NCBI GenBank assembly: GCA_016929355.1
Contig: JAFGJA010000027.1
Span: 1 to 16,970, forward strand
Source of the DNA: Anaerolineae bacterium
GTDB lineage: Bacteria > Chloroflexota > Anaerolineae > Aggregatilineales > Aggregatilineaceae
Length of the DNA stretch: 16,970 nucleotides
Direction: 5' to 3'
The notes below the pieces were generated by a model. It did no database searches. It was given only the letters and a program-made list of their open reading frames with translations, and was not told where the DNA came from. Positions 6,758-13,660 of the stretch are shown one piece after another. Both the position numbers and the translations under genes were made by a program. How positions within the stretch are numbered: the first letter of the stretch is position 1; each line of letters opens with the position of its first letter.

Positions 6758-8703
6758 GGGACTTTAGCTCCGTTAATGGTGAGTTCTGATCCAGTTTTGG
6801 TGGGACAGAGCTTAATGCCAAGACTCACGTCTTGTTTTTGTGCGCCATAAACGGGACACGTTCCCAATCCTGTGATCCATATACCCGACTCGGTTGATTT
6901 TTCTATCGCCCAGTTGTGATATGTGAACGCATGAGTCAACCAACGTTCGGTCTGTTCTAGCGGCAGTGTCAGCAACAATTCGACCTCTGTCTCAGCCGTG
7001 AACGTCTTCTGCGCCAGCGCGAATGCCTCACGTTCCTCTTGCGGCGGGCCAGGCCGCCAGATTTCATAGTCGAAGCCGTTCATGCGAATCACCTGTTCCG
7101 GGTAATACGCCTCATAGACTGCATCCAGCACGGGGGGCGGGTAAAATTGCGCGCGGAAAATGATCACGCCGAAATCATGCTGGCGGATCGTCGCGACCAA
7201 GTTAGTCGGATCGAACAGGGCGTTTTCATACAGATTTTTAAGCTGTGTGGGATTCGTCACCACGTCTTTATCCGCGTGCAAGCTAAACGCGGCTTCCTCG
7301 CTCATGGCGGGGCGATCATCCGCTTTCAGGATGTCCACAATCGCCCAACCATTATCCTTGTCCTGCTGCGTGGGAACGTGGCCGATGGTCGCATAACCGG
7401 GAACCCAGCCCGCCGTATCGTAAAATGCATAACGATTCCCCAGATAGCTTGACTCGTAGCCGAGCGCATCGGAGAGCGGACCAAAGATCGCGCCCTCGGT
7501 GGGCATTTTGATCACGCTCAGGCCATAGGCGAGGAACAAGAAGGGAATGGCTAATCCGGTGAGCAAGGGTAATATACCCCTTCCTTTGATTCCTCCCCCA
7601 TGCATGGGGGAGGTTGGGTGGGGGTCTGGATTGAAGAATCGCACAATCGGCCAATCAGGAAACCCCCACCCGCCGCGCAGCGTCCGCGCCGCAAAGCGCC
7701 CCGCGAGCAAACACGTTGCGGCAATCGCGGTAGCGAAATAGCTATCGCCCGCGCCCCATTTGCCAGAGAGGATCGTATTCGCCATCGCAAAGACCCACCA
7801 CACGCTGTAGAGCGAGAGGCGCGTAAAGTACAATTCATAGACGACGAACAAGGCCGCGAGAATCGCCAACGCCCAATGCAGCCGGAACCACTGCTTGAAC
7901 AGATCGACAAACTGGGTTGGCATGTAGGTGTTGACATTGGCGGCGATGATGTTTTTCCACCATTCGCCGCCGGTAGCGAGGTTGATCCATAGGAAAAACG
8001 CTCCCGCCACTGCCGCGAAGATCACGCCCCAGGCGATGCTCCGGCGCGGATTGCGCAAAAACAGGAAGCCGAACACCCCAACACACGTCGCAATGGCTAA
8101 CTGCTTGGTATAGCCTGCCGCCAGCAGCAGCATGATACCGAGCGCGAGAATCCGGCGGCGGCGCGCTGTGTTCTCAACTTCGTTGACGTGCGCGAGGACG
8201 GCAATCGCCAGCGTTTCAAACATGACCATGAACATGTGCTGGCGGAATAACGGCCCGACGTGATAGATCACGTTGGAGGCCAGAAACGCCAGCCCGGACA
8301 TAAGCGCGATCAGGCGATGCTGTTCCTCGTGTTGCACAATGTAACCAATCGCTCCCGCCGTGATCAGCGTACCGAGGAAACCCACTAAGCGCCCGTACCA
8401 ATACGCTTCGCCAAAGACCCACACAAACGGAACCAGGATCACATGAAACAGGGGCGGGTAGTTGCTGGCGTAAAAGGGATAAACTTCATTGTTCCGGTAC
8501 GGCCATTCGCCCTGACTGAACAGAATCGTATCGACCAGTTCGAAGCCTTCGCCCTGATCATAGTCAAACGGAAAGCGCATCAAGCCGATGGCATAGTGCA
8601 GGTAAATCAAAAAGTGGCCGATCAATAATAGCAGCGCCAGAATCAGCACGATTTGGCTCATGCGCTGCGCGATTTTTTGTATGGAAATTGTCTGATTTGT
8701 CAT
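6754..8703 (-). CDS. GT39-like membrane glycosyltransferase
   Basis: A 649-aa multi-pass membrane protein. I take the ATG at 8703, which lies 16 bases after the stop of the preceding small gene. An in-frame GTG at 8757 would overlap that gene. The ribosome binding site is weak (AAAAAGAT). After the first helix (about 18-41) comes FDYDQGEGFELV (46-57), the acidic catalytic-loop type motif of GT-C glycosyltransferases, then a YPPLFH motif on the next helix, as in many PMT/GT39 relatives. About ten hydrophobic helices run to near residue 400. The remaining 250 residues are soluble, with VIIFRAQFYPPPVLDAVYEAY. An in-frame palindromic insert encodes SPMHGGG (M367-H368) in a loop before a late membrane helix. 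The stop overlaps the start of the downstream glycosyltransferase. The pair probably glycosylates a lipid, polymer or protein at the cell surface; the sugar and target are unknown. Confidence 0.8.
   Translation of the reverse strand: MTNQTISIQKIAQRMSQIVLILALLLLIGHFLIYLHYAIGLMRFPFDYDQGEGFELVDTILFSQGEWPYRNNEVYPFYASNYPPLFHVILVPFVWVFGEAYWYGRLVGFLGTLITAGAIGYIVQHEEQHRLIALMSGLAFLASNVIYHVGPLFRQHMFMVMFETLAIAVLAHVNEVENTARRRRILALGIMLLLAAGYTKQLAIATCVGVFGFLFLRNPRRSIAWGVIFAAVAGAFFLWINLATGGEWWKNIIAANVNTYMPTQFVDLFKQWFRLHWALAILAALFVVYELYFTRLSLYSVWWVFAMANTILSGKWGAGDSYFATAIAATCLLAGRFAARTLRGGWGFPDWPIVRFFNPDPHPTSPMHGGGIKGRGILPLLTGLAIPFLFLAYGLSVIKMPTEGAIFGPLSDALGYESSYLGNRYAFYDTAGWVPGYATIGHVPTQQDKDNGWAIVDILKADDRPAMSEEAAFSLHADKDVVTNPTQLKNLYENALFDPTNLVATIRQHDFGVIIFRAQFYPPPVLDAVYEAYYPEQVIRMNGFDYEIWRPGPPQEEREAFALAQKTFTAETEVELLLTLPLEQTERWLTHAFTYHNWAIEKSTESGIWITGLGTCPVYGAQKQDVSLGIKLCPTKTGSELTINGAKVP
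7592..7613 (-). repeat. Perfect 22-bp palindrome inserted in frame (copy in GT39 gene 1)
   Basis: A perfect 22-bp palindrome centred between 7602 and 7603, with core CCATGCATGG flanked by C-runs and G-runs. The wider element (about 7570-7640) is low in complexity, C-rich on one side and G-rich on the other. It encodes NPDPHPTSPMHGGGIKGRG, unlike the hydrophobic protein around it. It matches the element at 6253-6278 in core, phase and orientation. Confidence 0.85.
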
Positions 8704-8719
8704 GGGATTTTTATCTTTT

Positions 8720-8956
8720 TCACGCAGGCCGATCACCCAACGGCCACAAGGTCGCACCGATGATCACGCTCATGACTCCGATCAAAACCGCAATTTGCTG
8801 CATGGTCCCAAAACCGCCGGGTTGGTGGCGTACTACCTCGGCAGCCCCGGCTGCTACGAGGAGCAGCACGCCGCCAATCAGCAGCAGCACCCCTAATTGC
8901 CGCTTGGTGCATGTAAAGTCGTCGCTAAAAAATGTGTTTAGCCAGTGTTTGATCAT
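8720..8956 (-). CDS. Small two-helix membrane protein, first gene of glycosyltransferase operon
   Basis: A 78-aa protein that I do not recognise. The ATG at 8956 is chosen because AGGAGAG lies 7 bases upstream on the minus strand (8964-8970). A longer reading reaching back to 9106 has no such signal and would run through the probable promoter. The N-terminus is cytoplasmic-like (SDDFTCTKRQ at 11-20). It is followed by two hydrophobic helices, about 21-41 (LGVLLLIGGVLLLVAAGAA) and about 52-72 (MQQIAVLIGVMSVIIGATL), joined by a short loop RHQPGGFG. It sits 16 bases before a GT39-like glycosyltransferase, so it may be an accessory subunit of those enzymes, but this rests on position only. Confidence 0.7.
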   Translation of the reverse strand: MIKHWLNTFFSDDFTCTKRQLGVLLLIGGVLLLVAAGAAEVVRHQPGGFGTMQQIAVLIGVMSVIIGATLWPLGDRPA

Positions 8957-8980
8957 CGCGTTTCTCTCCTGAGCATGACC

Positions 8981-8986
8981 AGTATA
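8981..8986 (-). promoter_or_regulatory. Possible -10 box for the glycosyltransferase operon
   Basis: On the minus strand TATACT (8986-8981) lies about 25 bases before the ATG at 8956, in the context CTGCGTTATACT. No convincing -35 box is seen at 16-18 bases. The same CTGCGTTATA context precedes pgeF at 15722-15731. Confidence 0.35.
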
Positions 8987-9108
8987 ACGCAGACCGCGCA
9001 AATTTTGTGTACGATTGTGCAACTCCATACTGACAGGTTGCGTATAGGTTAGTGAAATCACCTGACGTAATAACCACAGCCAGTTACATGGCTTCAGGAG
9101 TAACACCT

Positions 9109-9864
9109 ATGGACGACCAAGATCATCTGGATCAAGTGGGAACCAATGACCATCCCTCTGTGGGCCGGTTAACCGGGGATCATCCCTCGCGTATAGTGGA
9201 AGTGAACGGCGTGCCGGACGATGAACGCGACGTAGTGCAGGAATACGAAGATCGTTACTATGGTCGCCGTTTGGTCGAATCGGCGGACGAATCTGCTGGC
9301 GGTTCTGGTGGAACGGACGATAGCGGCGGTTGGCGCGCCCCGACCTGGAGCCAAGTGCCGGGCAAAACCAAGCGCAAGAACGAGCCGGACGTGAGCGATA
9401 ATGAGCGCAAATGGGCGGCATTGGCGCATGGTAGTACGTTGTTGACTGCGCTGGTATCTATTTTGACGGCGGGGGCAGGCACGTTAGTCACCATCTTTGT
9501 GCCCTTGTTGATCTATCTCTCGTTCCGCAAGCGGTCTGAATATGTCGCGTTTCAGGCATTGCAGGCATTTACGGCGCAGCTTATCGGTACGATTGGCTGG
9601 ATGGCGCTCCTGATCACATCGATTATTGCCGCCGTGATTCTGACCGTTGTCCTCGCTATCACGCTGGTGGGTATTCCGCTCATCGCTGTTGTCTGGTTAG
9701 GGGCGATTCTGTTGATCGTGGCCTCGCTGCTCATCCCGTTAGGCATGATCGTTTACTCCGTGATCGCGTTGGTTGAGGTGCGCAGTGGGCACAACTACCG
9801 GATGCCGAAAGTTGGGCGTTGGGTTGAGAGCCAGATGTACGACAATGCGTTCATCGAATTCTAA
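9109..9864 (+). CDS. DUF4870-like membrane protein with acidic N-terminal tail
   Basis: A 251-aa protein. The ATG at 9109 has AGGAG at 9096-9100 with 8-base spacing, which decides against an in-frame start at 9052. Residues 1-95 are strongly acidic and Gly/Ser-rich and probably disordered. Residues about 98-245 match the DUF4870 (PF09685-like) layout: an ERKWAALAHGSTLL motif (99-112) opening the first helix, VPLLIYLSFRKRSEYVAFQALQAF (131-154) with its charged cytoplasmic turn, then long hydrophobic helices (about 160-188 and 190-225). The C-terminus (RSGHNYRMPKVGRWVE) is the usual basic tail of the family. Family function is unknown. The gene is transcribed divergently from the glycosyltransferase operon and lies alone before aspS, with no terminator seen after it. 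Confidence 0.78.
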   Translation: MDDQDHLDQVGTNDHPSVGRLTGDHPSRIVEVNGVPDDERDVVQEYEDRYYGRRLVESADESAGGSGGTDDSGGWRAPTWSQVPGKTKRKNEPDVSDNERKWAALAHGSTLLTALVSILTAGAGTLVTIFVPLLIYLSFRKRSEYVAFQALQAFTAQLIGTIGWMALLITSIIAAVILTVVLAITLVGIPLIAVVWLGAILLIVASLLIPLGMIVYSVIALVEVRSGHNYRMPKVGRWVESQMYDNAFIEF

Positions 9865-10020
9865 AATCCCGCTCTTTCTCCTTAGCAGCACCCCATCAGT
9901 CTGACAGGTCGTGTAGCGATACCGATTTGTGCAAACTGGCGGGGTGTTGTCTATTGCTAGTCCCCCCGGTGTATGGTAACCTTGCCCGACTTATTTGTAT
10001 TTTGCGACGGGGGATTGACC

Positions 10021-11790
10021 ATGCTAAAGACACACAACTGTGGCGAATTACGAGCAGAACACGCCGGTCAGCAGGTTACGTTGGCGGGTTGGGTTCACCG
10101 TTGGCGCGACCAGGGCGGTTTGATCTTCTGGGATGTGCGTGATCGCTGGGGCATTACCCAGATCACGATCAACCAGGAAACCACGCCCGATGTTCACGCC
10201 AAAGCGAAGGAGGTGCGCTCCGAATGGGTCGTGCAGATCACCGGTAATGTGATCCGACGCCCTGACGGCATGAATAATCCCGATCTGGCAACCGGCGACA
10301 TTGAGATCGAAGTCACAGGTCTTGAAGTATTGAATCCCGCCAAAACTCCACCGTTTTACATCAACAAAGATGAAAACGTCGAAGAACAACTGCGGATGCG
10401 TTACCGCTATCTGGACCTGCGCCGTCCCAAGATGAAATCAAATATTGTGCTGCGTCATGAAGCGATCCGCTTCATTCGCAACTATTTGGGGGATCGCGGT
10501 TTTGTCGAGATCGAAACGCCGATCCTGTTCAAAACGACCCCCGAAGGCGCGCGCGATTATCTTGTGCCGAGTCGTGTGCATCCCGGTAAATTCTACGCGC
10601 TGCCGCAGAGTCCGCAGCAGTTGAAACAGTTGTTGATGGTGGCAGGTTATGAACGTTATTTCCAGGTGGCGCGCTGCTTCCGTGATGAGGATCAGCGTGG
10701 GGATCGCCAGCCGGAATTCACCCAGCTTGACCTGGAAATGAGCTTTATCACCCGTGAAGATATTCTCGATTTGATCGAAGGGTTGATGACTTCCTTGGTC
10801 GAAGAAGTATCCGATATGGAGCTAATTACCAAGCCGTTCCCGCGCCTGTCGCATGACGATGCAATGGCTCGTTATGGTACGGACAAGCCCGACTTGCGTT
10901 ACGGTATGGAGATTGTGGATATTAGCCAACTCGCGGGCCAAACCGAGTTCCGCGTATTCACCAGCAACGTTGAAGCGGGGAATCCGGTCCGGGCGCTGTG
11001 TGTGCCGGGCTGCGGTTCGTACAGCCGCAAGCAGATTGGCGAACTTGAAGACATCGCCAAGGAACACGGAGCTAAGGGGCTGGCGACGATGGCGGTGGAA
11101 AATGCCGAAACTGGCGAAGTCCGGTCTTCGATAGCCAAGTTCTTTACCGAGGATCAGATCAAAGCGCTCATCGCGCAGATCGAGGCCCAAACGGGCGATT
11201 TGCTGTTGTTTGTATCGGATACGGTTGGCGTGGTGTGTTCGGCGCTCGATGCGCTGCGGCGTGAAATGGCGCGGCGGCTTGAATTGGCCGATCCAAACCA
11301 ACTCGCGTTTTGCTGGGTGCTTGATTTTCCGCTCTTTGAGTGGAACGAAGACGAAACGCGCTGGGACCCCAGCCATCATCTGTTCACTGCGCCGATGTGG
11401 GAAGATGTGGCGTATCTGGATACCGATCCCGGCAAGGCGCGCGGCCAGCAGTATGATCTCTCCTGCAATGGCAACGAGGTTGCTGGGGGCAGCATCCGTA
11501 TCCATAACCGCGCGATTCAGGAGAAAATATTCGGCTTGATCGGGTTGGATATTGATGTTGCCAAAGAACGCTTTGGGCACATGCTCGAAGCCTTCGAATT
11601 TGGCACGCCGCCGCATGGGGGCATCGCGTCCGGGCTGGATCGCCTGATCATGCTGCTGGCGAAAGAGCCGAATATCCGCGAGGTGATCGCGTTCCCGAAG
11701 ACGCAGAACGCTGCCGATCTCATGGCGGGTGCGCCATCGGAAGCCGAAGACAAACAGCTTGAGGAATTGCATATCCGTTTGGTGGAATAA
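10021..11790 (+). CDS. aspS: Aspartyl-tRNA synthetase, bacterial type
   Basis: A 589-aa class II aminoacyl-tRNA synthetase that charges tRNA with aspartate in the cytoplasm. The ATG at 10021 is preceded by GGGGGA about 8 bases upstream and matches the usual start of the family; an in-frame ATG at 9973 is less likely. Domains in order: an OB-fold anticodon-binding domain (about 1-110, VTLAGWVHRWRDQGG), the catalytic core with QSPQQLKQLLM and motif 2 (F220-R221-D222-E223 ... EFTQLDLE), the bacterial GAD insertion (about 285-430), then the rest of the core with motif 3 (G538-L-D-R541). The length is normal for bacterial AspRS. Position 31, the site linked to tRNA discrimination, is Gln, while position 83 is Gly, so it is unclear whether the enzyme also charges tRNA-Asn. 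It ends in a strong terminator. Confidence 0.97.
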   Translation: MLKTHNCGELRAEHAGQQVTLAGWVHRWRDQGGLIFWDVRDRWGITQITINQETTPDVHAKAKEVRSEWVVQITGNVIRRPDGMNNPDLATGDIEIEVTGLEVLNPAKTPPFYINKDENVEEQLRMRYRYLDLRRPKMKSNIVLRHEAIRFIRNYLGDRGFVEIETPILFKTTPEGARDYLVPSRVHPGKFYALPQSPQQLKQLLMVAGYERYFQVARCFRDEDQRGDRQPEFTQLDLEMSFITREDILDLIEGLMTSLVEEVSDMELITKPFPRLSHDDAMARYGTDKPDLRYGMEIVDISQLAGQTEFRVFTSNVEAGNPVRALCVPGCGSYSRKQIGELEDIAKEHGAKGLATMAVENAETGEVRSSIAKFFTEDQIKALIAQIEAQTGDLLLFVSDTVGVVCSALDALRREMARRLELADPNQLAFCWVLDFPLFEWNEDETRWDPSHHLFTAPMWEDVAYLDTDPGKARGQQYDLSCNGNEVAGGSIRIHNRAIQEKIFGLIGLDIDVAKERFGHMLEAFEFGTPPHGGIASGLDRLIMLLAKEPNIREVIAFPKTQNAADLMAGAPSEAEDKQLEELHIRLVE

Positions 11791-11835
11791 TGCCAGCGCG
11801 GTTTGCGATCATTGTGCGTTATAGCAGGCTAATCC

Positions 11836-11873
11836 AACGGGGTAATTGTCAACAATCACCCCGTTTTTGTTTG
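11836..11873 (+). terminator. Intrinsic terminator of aspS
   Basis: Stem AACGGGGT plus ATTG paired with CAAT plus ACCCCGTT (11836-11865), with one internal A-C mismatch and a TCAA loop, followed by TTTTTGTTT. It is a textbook rho-independent terminator 45 bases after the aspS stop. Confidence 0.92.
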
Positions 11874-11880
11874 GGTGAAT

Positions 11881-11909
11881 TTCTCATGAAATCGCCAGTA
11901 GTGTATACT
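11881..11909 (+). promoter_or_regulatory. Promoter for the gp19-like gene
   Basis: The -10 box TATACT (11904-11909, five of six) has TTCTCA (11881-11886, four of six) 17 bases upstream. It lies directly after the aspS terminator and 32 bases before the ATG, so the gene is probably transcribed on its own. Confidence 0.55.
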
Positions 11910-11941
11910 CTGCATTAGAGATTTCATTTCAGGAGGATATT

Positions 11942-12379
11942 ATGGCAGAAAATACCATGCAAGATGTGTCGGGCATCCGCGCAATTGATAGTTTGTCAGC
12001 GAACGAATTTCAGGTGGAAATTGACGGCGAGGTCGCTGCCGGGATTTTTGGCGTGAGCGGCATCCACATTCGCCACGTTGATTTGACGGCTGGTAAACTG
12101 GTCCCGCAGCCGTTGACGATCACCAAAATGGTGCAGCAGGACGCCGCGTTGCCCTTTAATCAATGGACACACGAAACGCTCGCTAACCCAACAACCAAAG
12201 TCACGCGCGAGATCGCAGTGGTCGCGATGGATGATGGTGTTGAAACCCGGCGGTGGGTGTACAAAGATGCCTGGATCAGCGACATTGCCTTTTCTGATTT
12301 CGACACGGCCCGCGATGAACTGATCGAAGAACGTCTGACCATTCATCACGGCGGCGTGGAAGAAATCTGGCCGGAGTAA
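11942..12379 (+). CDS. T4 gp19-like phage tail tube family protein, orphan
   Basis: A 145-aa soluble protein. It follows the pattern of the conserved phage tail region / T4 gp19-like family (tail tubes of contractile tails and of extracellular contractile injection systems). FQVEIDGEVAAGIFGVSGIHI (24-44) corresponds to the family's F-x-V-x-I-x-G ... F-x-E-V-SG start. KLVPQPLTITKMVQQD follows, then a WTHETLAN segment, an IAVVAMDDGVETRRWVYKDAWISDI stretch (80-104) matching its V-L-x-D-x-G-x-x-x-x-x-W-x-F-x-x-A-W block, and EERLTIHHGG near the end. AGGAGG lies 5 bases before the ATG, a very strong ribosome binding site. It has its own promoter and terminator, and no sheath, baseplate, spike or AAA+ gene lies in the window. 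It could be a relic, a remote part of an injection system, or a domesticated tube-like protein. Family call moderately sure. Confidence 0.7.
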   Translation: MAENTMQDVSGIRAIDSLSANEFQVEIDGEVAAGIFGVSGIHIRHVDLTAGKLVPQPLTITKMVQQDAALPFNQWTHETLANPTTKVTREIAVVAMDDGVETRRWVYKDAWISDIAFSDFDTARDELIEERLTIHHGGVEEIWPE

Positions 12380-12415
12380 ACATTATTTTGTTCGGTCATT
12401 CGCCAGAAATAAAGC

Positions 12416-12446
12416 AAGCGCTCGCCTGATTGGTGAGCGTTTGTTA
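12416..12446 (+). terminator. Intrinsic terminator of the gp19-like gene
   Basis: An 11-bp stem (AAGCGCTCGCC at 12416-12426 with GGTGAGCGTTT at 12432-12442, two G-T pairs) with a 5-base TGATT loop, continuing into a T-rich tail (TTTGTTATT). It lies 36 bases after the stop codon. Confidence 0.85.
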
Positions 12447-12496
12447 TTCGGGCCGATTCCCTTCAACCAATTTTTTCGCCGCGATAGGGTTTTTAG

Positions 12497-12505
12497 TGGT
12501 ATTAT
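12497..12505 (+). promoter_or_regulatory. Extended -10 promoter for the unknown gene pair
   Basis: TGGTATTAT (12497-12505) fits an extended -10 element (TG, one base, then a TATAAT-like box with five of six matches). No -35 box stands out, which extended -10 promoters can tolerate. It lies 44 bases before the ATG at 12550 and just after the preceding terminator. Confidence 0.5.
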
Positions 12506-12549
12506 TAGCGGCAGATAGATGATTCTGTCAGGAGGCTAAAAGTTTACAC

Positions 12550-12957
12550 ATGGCAACGAATGCGAGCACATGGTTTTATACCGAGCCTGAACATGATCGG
12601 TTTTTACTTGAAGAACGAGTTAATCATACATTTTGGGGCAACCGGATCATGGCGATTACACTGTATTGCACCAATGCCAAATCGCCATTTCAGATGGAAG
12701 GTGAATGGCGCGGCGTGCCCGTTACTATCGAATGGGTTCCGCGTGAGTCATTTACGCTGACTATGCAAGCTGCTTGTGACGATTCCGACAAACTAATTTT
12801 GGGCATCAAAGAAATACTGGCACTCTTGCCCACCGTATCCTATGTCAATGCTGCGGGTGAATTGATTGCTGAATGGTATGTTACCGGTGGCGAAGATCGC
12901 GCCCGGCAAATTGAAAGCAATTCGAGTTATAAAGAGATCAAGCGATACAAAAAATGA
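12550..12957 (+). CDS. Unrecognised 135-aa protein, first of an overlapping pair
   Basis: I do not recognise this family. The protein is soluble with mixed alpha/beta character: no signal peptide, no membrane helix, and a basic Lys-rich C-terminus (SSYKEIKRYKK). The middle holds alternating strands such as MEGEWRGVPVTIEWVPRESFTLTM and a helix KLILGIKEILALLP, then another strand pair ending in EWYVTGG, like a compact binding domain. The only in-frame start near the AGGAGG (12530-12535) is this ATG, 14 bases away, which is unusually long spacing. The stop overlaps the next gene as ATGA at 12954-12957, so translation is probably coupled and the two products may work together. Codon use resembles the surrounding genes. 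It is real by context, function unknown. Confidence 0.7.
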   Translation: MATNASTWFYTEPEHDRFLLEERVNHTFWGNRIMAITLYCTNAKSPFQMEGEWRGVPVTIEWVPRESFTLTMQAACDDSDKLILGIKEILALLPTVSYVNAAGELIAEWYVTGGEDRARQIESNSSYKEIKRYKK

Positions 12958-13556
12958 GTTCTAACCCGCCATCTCTGGCTTACGACCTGGCACGCGATGT
13001 GAAGATTCTGTCGGCAATGGCTTCGAATTTGACGCCATACCTGTACGAATCTGAATTGTACGGCTATCTGGCCGGGGATTTGCCCCGGTTGACAGTGGGT
13101 GGGGTGCTGCTGCGTTTGTACCGGCTGTTGCGCCTGGATGATGAATTTCTGACATCCGAACAGCAAAGCCAGATTCAAGATGCCAATCTGAATTTTGAAG
13201 CGGAGTGTTCGCAGTGGGCGGTACATTACGAACACAAGCTACAACATGAATTACAGGCGCGCTGTCATGCGCTTGAGCAGTTCTTACACGAATGTGCCGA
13301 AAAACTGCACGGTTGCGCCGCCATCTATCCATCACAAGCCGAAAAACGGACGATGATTTATCATCTACAAGCGGAAGCGCATGAGCGTGATGTGCTGGCC
13401 GATGATATGTTGGCCCGGATTACGAAATTGGACCAACGCCTGCGCCAATTTTTTGAAGAGGGTGATTTTCTGATTGGCGATGAGCGGTTGGCGAGCGTTT
13501 ACCCCAAAGACACATTTTGGTGGCTCTATGGGCAGTTGATTGAGGAAAAACGCTAG
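12954..13556 (+). CDS. Unrecognised 200-aa helical protein, second of an overlapping pair
   Basis: I do not recognise this family. It is a cytoplasmic, strongly alpha-helical protein. Residues about 1-60 hold an N-terminal helical region (YDLARDVKILSAMASNL, then YGYLAGDLPRLTVGGVLLRLYRLL). Residues about 62-180 are long charged helices with four Cys (near 83, 102, 112 and 119) and heptad-like spacing, possibly a helical bundle or coiled coil. The C-terminus ends in DTFWWLYGQLIEEKR. The four Cys are not arranged as a classic zinc finger. The ATG at 12954 overlaps the previous stop (ATGA). The gap to the mevalonate kinase gene is 104 bases with no clear terminator, so read-through into that operon is possible. 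Confidence 0.68.
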   Translation: MSSNPPSLAYDLARDVKILSAMASNLTPYLYESELYGYLAGDLPRLTVGGVLLRLYRLLRLDDEFLTSEQQSQIQDANLNFEAECSQWAVHYEHKLQHELQARCHALEQFLHECAEKLHGCAAIYPSQAEKRTMIYHLQAEAHERDVLADDMLARITKLDQRLRQFFEEGDFLIGDERLASVYPKDTFWWLYGQLIEEKR

Positions 13557-13660
13557 GTTGGTGTTTCGCTGTTAGCCTTTGTATGTATAAGCGCGTGTAG
13601 CTCTACCTAAAGCTGCTCTGGTCCCCGCCGGGGCAGTTGTCGTTCACCAAGGGGTGATCT

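Noticed and set aside
8957..9106. Longer reading of the 78-aa membrane protein, back to 9106
   Set aside because: The ATG at 8956 has a strong ribosome binding site at 7 bases; the longer form lacks one and runs through the probable promoter.
9947..9977. TTGTCT and TATGGT as a promoter for aspS
   Set aside because: Spacing is 19 bases and both boxes are weak.
9973..10020. Upstream ATG for aspS
   Set aside because: The AspRS family start matches 10021, which has a GGGGGA ribosome binding site; the upstream 16 residues look unlike the family.
10822..11772. Long open frame antisense to aspS (316 codons)
   Set aside because: It is fully inside a certain gene on the other strand, with no family pattern and no ribosome binding site that I can see; a shadow of aspS codon use.
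11942..13556. Whole stretch as a phage or contractile injection cluster
   Set aside because: Only one gene resembles a phage part; the next two show no tail, baseplate or ATPase features, and terminators separate them.
13586..13591. TATAAG as -10 box for the mevalonate operon
   Set aside because: No -35 box at proper distance and no extended -10; could be chance.
13613..13636. Hairpin (CTGCTC with GGGCAG) in the leader of mevalonate kinase, possibly a terminator or regulator
   Set aside because: A six-pair stem without a T-run; a possible pairing of CCCC with the ribosome binding site is too short to claim.
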